DNA of 10,000 nt from Rheinheimera sp. (GTDB lineage Bacteria; Pseudomonadota; Gammaproteobacteria; Enterobacterales; Alteromonadaceae): contig NZ_JAIWOI010000209.1 of assembly GCF_020217005.1 (NCBI RefSeq), positions 1-10,000 on the forward strand, read 5' to 3'. The position numbers and the translations under genes were made by a program. Below are positions 6,766 to 10,000 of this stretch, in pieces. Positions within the stretch are counted from its first letter, which is position 1, and every line of letters starts with the position of its first letter. Under the pieces are notes generated by a model. That model saw only the letters and a list, made by a program, of their open reading frames with translations. It did no database searches and had not been told where the DNA came from.

Positions 6766-6796
6766 GTGACTTATAGTCCGTAGTATTATAAGTCAC
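6766..6796. promoter_or_regulatory. C-box-like operator (10-bp perfect inverted repeat)
   Basis: GTGACTTATA at 6766-6775 and TATAAGTCAC at 6787-6796 are perfect inverted arms around an 11-base centre. The left half contains GACT-TAT-AGTC (6768-6778), the half-site of restriction-modification controller proteins, followed by CCGT and a more degenerate right half ending AAGTC. As I recall the C.Esp1396I operator, it begins with the same bases. It lies about 12 bases before the -10 of the regulator gene and covers a -10 on the opposite strand, so one dimer or tetramer could switch both directions. Confidence 0.75.
6785..6790 (-). promoter_or_regulatory. -10 element of the divergent small gene
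   Basis: On the minus strand 6790-6785 reads TATAAT, a perfect -10, with only a poor -35 (TTATAT) 17 bases upstream. It lies inside the C-box-like repeat and about 70 bases before the ATG at 6715, so operator binding should block it. Confidence 0.4.
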
Positions 6797-6808
6797 ATCC
6801 GTTGACGA

Positions 6809-6814
6809 TATAAC
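6809..6814 (+). promoter_or_regulatory. -10 element of the regulator/nuclease-helicase operon
   Basis: TATAAC at 6809-6814 matches TATAAT at 5 of 6 positions. The -35 region at the right distance (about 6786-6791) is poor and falls in the right arm of the C-box-like operator. This is what is expected if the regulator itself, bound upstream, activates or represses transcription. Confidence 0.45.
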
Positions 6815-6837
6815 CAAGAATTAAAAGGGATCTGGTT

Positions 6838-7062
6838 ATGCGTCAAGACTCGTTGTTGCTTTTTGGATTGCGGGTGCGTGAGTTACGTTCTGAAAAAGGT
6901 ATCAGCCAAGAAGAACTTGCAGCCTTAACAGAGTTAGATCGCACTTACATCAGCGGAATCGAACGAGGTAAACGTAACCTTAGTCTGAAAAATATTCTTA
7001 AAATTGCTTCAGCTCTTAATGTCACTGCAAGCCAGCTACTAGATATTGAGGGGCTGACTTGA
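6838..7062 (+). CDS. Controller (C)-protein-like Xre-family regulator
   Basis: This 74-aa protein is almost entirely one helix-turn-helix domain (residues 7-68), the size and layout of controller proteins that delay restriction enzyme expression in restriction-modification systems. The segment ISQEELAALTELDRTYISGI (22-41) followed by ERGKRNLSLKN is very close to the recognition helix of C.Esp1396I as I recall it, including R35, T36, Y37, S39, R43 and R46, several of which contact the C-box there. AAGGGA at 6825-6830 is a good ribosome site 7 bases before ATG. A C-box-like operator lies directly upstream, so autoregulation is likely. No methylase or classical restriction enzyme is adjacent; instead it overlaps a nuclease-helicase gene by one base, which makes that its probable target. 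Confidence 0.9.
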   Translation: MRQDSLLLFGLRVRELRSEKGISQEELAALTELDRTYISGIERGKRNLSLKNILKIASALNVTASQLLDIEGLT

Positions 7063-9026
7063 TGACCCGTTCTTTTTACAGCGACACTGTCTCATCTTTC
7101 TTATCTACAGACGCCAATACAATTATTGGCCAATTAGCACAAAACCACAGCCAACATTTGGTTCAGCAGCAAACAGGAGCTTGGCTAGAACAAATCAAGA
7201 TACTGAAAACTCAGCTTTGGGGTTTGCCTGACGACGCTTATCTATTCTTTGAGTTCATAATTCCTCGAATGGGTAAAAGAGCTGATTGTGTGCTGGTGGT
7301 TCAGGGTGTTATTTTTGTGCTGGAGTTTAAGGTTGGCGCATCAGCTTATCTCTATGCTGACCGACAACAGGCTGAGGGTTATGCTTTAGATCTAAAGCAT
7401 TTTCATCAAGGCAGTCATGACAAAACTATAATTCCTGTTCTGATTGCAACAAAGGCGACAGAAACTTTTTCTACCTACTCACTTGATTCTGAAAAGGTAT
7501 CGACAGTGATTTGTTTGCCTCCAAGCACTCTAAATACATTTGTGGGCGAAACAATAGCTCGAATAAAAGGTCGTTCTTTTGATGCTGTGCAATGGAGTTT
7601 ATCTGCTTATCAACCCACTCCAACTATTGTCGAAGCTGCTCAAGCACTTTATGCAAAACATAGTGTGGTTGATATTTCACGCTCAGAAGCTGGCGCTGAC
7701 AATCTGCATGAGACAAGCACCACATTACTAGAATTGATCCATAGTGCTCGTAAAGAGCACCGTAAAATTATCTGTTTTGTTACTGGAGTTCCCGGGGCGG
7801 GAAAAACCTTGGTCGGGTTGAACATAGCCAACCGACATGCTGACAGCAAAGATCTAGAATATTCTGTTTTTCTCAGCGGTAACGGACCGTTAGTTGCTGT
7901 TTTACAAGAAGCTTTAGCACGTGATCAGCATCAAAATAATCCTGATGTCACAACTATCGCAGCGGCACGGCAACGGACTAAAAGTTTTATCCAAAATATT
8001 CATAAATTTCGTGATGAATACCTAAAAGATCAAAGGCCTCCTGCAGAGCATGTTGTTATTTTTGACGAGGCGCAGCGAGCTTGGGATTTAAAGCAGACTG
8101 CACATTTTATGCAGCGAAAACGGGGTCTCGGAGATTTCTCACAATCGGAACCTGAATTTCTAATTTCTGTAATGGCAAGGCACCAAGATTGGGCAGTAGT
8201 TATTGCATTGATCGGTGGTGGACAAGAGATCAATACAGGTGAAGCAGGCATATCAGGTTGGTTCGATGCTGTGCTTAAAAGTAATGAAAAATGGGATGCC
8301 TATTGCTCACCTAAGTTGCTGCAAGGCGAATATGTTCGTGATGAACTCACCGTGGAATCGCTCTCAAAATTTAAGTTTAAGCCGTCCCTTCATTTAGCTA
8401 CGTCGATGCGGTCCTTTAGGGCTGAAAAACTATCTGATTTTGTGCATTATCTGATTGGAGGAGATTCAGCTAAAGCTTCAATCGTATTACATGAGTTCAA
8501 AGATAAGTTTCCAGTAGTAATGACTCGCGACCTAGCCACAGCGAAAAAGTGGATCAGTAAGCGCACCAAAGGTGGGCGACGTGCCGGATTGCTGGCTTCA
8601 TCGAATGGTATTCGATTAAAAGCTGAAGGTATTTTTGTTAAGAATCAAATTGAGCCAGAAAACTGGTTCTTGGCCTCAGGAGATGACATTCGCTCCAGTA
8701 ATTTTCTCGAAGATGTTGCTACTGAATTTGATGTTCAAGGCCTCGAACTTGATTGGGCATTAGTTGCTTGGGATGCTGATTTAAGGATAGTTGATGGCTC
8801 CTTTGAACATTGGCGTTTTTCTGGGACAAGCTGGCAGAAGCGCAGCAAAGCTGAGAGCCAAAGATATCTTGAAAATGCCTATAGAGTATTGCTGACCCGA
8901 GCGCGGGAGGGCATGGTAATTTTTGTACCTGAAGGTGATGCTGACGATGCGACGAGATTATCTGAGTTTTATCAGGGGATTGCAGATTATTTGGCTGAGT
9001 GTGGAATCAAAATAATTGAAGACTGA
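7062..9026 (+). CDS. PD-(D/E)XK nuclease-like / DUF2075 SF1 helicase fusion
   Basis: A 654-aa protein probably acting on foreign DNA or RNA. The N-terminal part (about 1-170) has a PD-(D/E)XK-like pattern: E64, D75 in RMGKRAD and E88-F-K90 in VLEFK, then a helix QQAEGYALDLKHF. Residues from about 225 form a DUF2075 (Schlafen group 3-type) SF1 helicase: Walker A GVPGAGKT (242-249), Walker B VVIFDEAQ (D335, E336), a motif III-like GGGQE (385-389), EFDVQGLELDW (555-565) and motif VI AYRVLLTRAREG with R613 and R615. All core motifs look intact. ATG 7062 is used, with GAGGGG 8 bases upstream; TTG 7059 is also open. Its start overlaps the regulator stop (TGATG), so the two are co-transcribed. Antiphage defence is inferred from architecture, controller and neighbours. 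Confidence 0.88.
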   Translation: MTRSFYSDTVSSFLSTDANTIIGQLAQNHSQHLVQQQTGAWLEQIKILKTQLWGLPDDAYLFFEFIIPRMGKRADCVLVVQGVIFVLEFKVGASAYLYADRQQAEGYALDLKHFHQGSHDKTIIPVLIATKATETFSTYSLDSEKVSTVICLPPSTLNTFVGETIARIKGRSFDAVQWSLSAYQPTPTIVEAAQALYAKHSVVDISRSEAGADNLHETSTTLLELIHSARKEHRKIICFVTGVPGAGKTLVGLNIANRHADSKDLEYSVFLSGNGPLVAVLQEALARDQHQNNPDVTTIAAARQRTKSFIQNIHKFRDEYLKDQRPPAEHVVIFDEAQRAWDLKQTAHFMQRKRGLGDFSQSEPEFLISVMARHQDWAVVIALIGGGQEINTGEAGISGWFDAVLKSNEKWDAYCSPKLLQGEYVRDELTVESLSKFKFKPSLHLATSMRSFRAEKLSDFVHYLIGGDSAKASIVLHEFKDKFPVVMTRDLATAKKWISKRTKGGRRAGLLASSNGIRLKAEGIFVKNQIEPENWFLASGDDIRSSNFLEDVATEFDVQGLELDWALVAWDADLRIVDGSFEHWRFSGTSWQKRSKAESQRYLENAYRVLLTRAREGMVIFVPEGDADDATRLSEFYQGIADYLAECGIKIIED

Positions 9027-9149
9027 TCAAAGAATCAGCCCGCCGCGGAAAACAGCTTTTGGTATTTTGTAAGTTGTAGTGGCTTATATCTGATCTGACA
9101 TTCAGTTATGAGTGTGACGCAGACTTTAACGTCGAAATCAAAGGTGGTG

Positions 9150-10000
9150 TTAAGCCATCCTTTGCATCTCCTTGTTATATTTGTACTCCCAGTTAATTTT
9201 TGAATGCTTACTTATTTCAAATGCAACACCGTACTCAAGAATTTGAACTGTTCTATTAGCTTTACTATTTAGGTAATATACTGGGTTTTTTATTGCATTA
9301 ATAATTTCATGGCTATCTTTTAGTTTAATGTTTTCAACAGCATAAGAATTCTGTGCTTGTATATAATTCCAGCTAGGAATGGAACGTTTTTTTACTATTT
9401 TATTGAGGAGATACTCATCGATACAGTAAATATCAATCTCCTTTGTTGCTTGAATTTTCATTCCAGTAAAATATGAGTGGTTTGTAACTATTATGGGTGT
9501 AAACTTTTTTCCTTCAATTCTAAAAGGGAAGTGATGTTGTAATTCAGATCTAGAGCTTCTGACCAAAAAATCGACACGCAAGGTCAATTGATCAATTGCT
9601 TTTTGCATGTGATTTTCAAGAAAACTAAAAGCCTCAAATCTACTTTCTGGTTTAATTGTGCATTTAGCTTCTATAACCAACACATTATCTTCATCCAATT
9701 CGACTAGCGCATCGATTTCAGGCATTCCTTTGTTAGGGTTACCTTTAATAGCATGGGATTTAATTCCAGATGAAGAGAATAGGTCTAAAATTCTATCTTC
9801 GAAGAGGTGACCTTTTTTAATTCCTTTAGGTAGCTGAAGTTTTATGTTTTTATTTGAGAGAATTTTATCGATGCTCTTTTCAAAACAAAATTCAACTATA
9901 TGTTGAGGGAAAATGTAGTATAGATTGTCTAAATGCAGTATTGGTGAATTTTCAATATCTTTATTGCTGCTTGCGGTAAAAAGCGTTACCAAGCTTTCTC
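9150..10000 (-). CDS. PD-(D/E)XK nuclease-like protein, N-terminus outside window
   Basis: The frame is open to the right edge of the window, so this is most likely the last 283 or so residues of a longer protein; a TTG at 9992 is the only visible start-like codon near the edge and is not convincing. Numbering from it, a nuclease signature is clear: E65 in GHLFED, D94 in MPEIDALVEL and E108-A-K110 in VLVIEAK, followed by a helical region QKAIDQLTLRVDFL, the usual order in PD-(D/E)XK nucleases of the Holliday-junction-resolvase/restriction type. The C-terminal third is rich in Asn, Lys and Ile and matches nothing I know. The gene is far more AT-rich than the iron operon, which suggests acquisition by transfer. 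It converges on the nuclease-helicase gene with a 123-bp gap that shows no clear terminator. Confidence 0.8.
   Translation of the reverse strand, partial: ESLVTLFTASSNKDIENSPILHLDNLYYIFPQHIVEFCFEKSIDKILSNKNIKLQLPKGIKKGHLFEDRILDLFSSSGIKSHAIKGNPNKGMPEIDALVELDEDNVLVIEAKCTIKPESRFEAFSFLENHMQKAIDQLTLRVDFLVRSSRSELQHHFPFRIEGKKFTPIIVTNHSYFTGMKIQATKEIDIYCIDEYLLNKIVKKRSIPSWNYIQAQNSYAVENIKLKDSHEIINAIKNPVYYLNSKANRTVQILEYGVAFEISKHSKINWEYKYNKEMQRMA

Noticed and set aside
6716..6817. N-terminal extension of the small acidic protein to 100 aa
   Set aside because: It would run through the C-box-like operator and the -10 hexamer; the internal ATG at 6715 has a proper AAGGA site.
9108..9200. Short + strand frame starting at ATG 9108 between the nuclease-helicase and the orphan nuclease
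   Set aside because: About 30 codons, no ribosome site, and its second half overlaps the opposite gene.

Overview
The window looks like a chromosomal segment of a gammaproteobacterium of the Alteromonadales/Rheinheimera-Shewanella type. The basis is overall protein character, moderate GC in the first two thirds, a DUF6942-like protein and an ERIC-like repeat; the genus is an inference. No rRNA, tRNA, CRISPR array or insertion sequence was seen.

Positions 1-710: a truncated ERIC-like palindromic repeat at the left edge is followed by a small DUF6942-like gene on the + strand, which ends in a hairpin shared with the gene converging on it. Positions 727-5097 (minus strand): a compact iron-uptake operon reading, in transcription order, TonB-dependent outer-membrane receptor, DUF3325-like small membrane protein, DUF3649-like small membrane protein, and a PepSY-associated membrane protein of the siderophore-reductase type. 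The genes are 21 bp apart or overlap. The DUF3649-like gene carries an in-frame TGA after codon 62, and the frame then continues for 25 more sense codons up to a 4-bp ATGA overlap with the PepSY gene. A sigma70-like promoter with Fur-box-like sequence lies upstream of the receptor.

Positions 5270-6471 (plus strand): a type II toxin-antitoxin pair, a Xre/MbcA/ParS-type antitoxin followed by a RES-domain toxin (NAD+-degrading family). The toxin frame has no ATG, GTG or TTG codon near the antitoxin stop, so either it starts at a rare codon in an ATAG overlap or at an internal TTG 78 bp downstream.

Positions 6515-9026: a probable defence module. A 74-aa regulator very like restriction-modification controller (C) proteins is followed, with a 1-bp TGATG overlap, by a 654-aa fusion of a PD-(D/E)XK-type nuclease with a DUF2075/Schlafen-group-3-type SF1 helicase. 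A C-box-like operator (10-bp perfect inverted repeat containing GACT-TAT-AGTC) lies in the divergent region between the regulator and a 66-aa acidic protein of unknown function on the minus strand. The layout suggests that the C-like protein times its own expression and that of the nuclease-helicase, and may repress the divergent small gene.

Positions 9150-10000 (minus strand): the C-terminal part of an AT-rich gene running off the right edge, with a second, unrelated PD-(D/E)XK nuclease motif. The drop in GC from left to right, and the run of toxin-antitoxin, C-protein/nuclease-helicase and orphan nuclease, suggest the edge of a horizontally acquired defence island.
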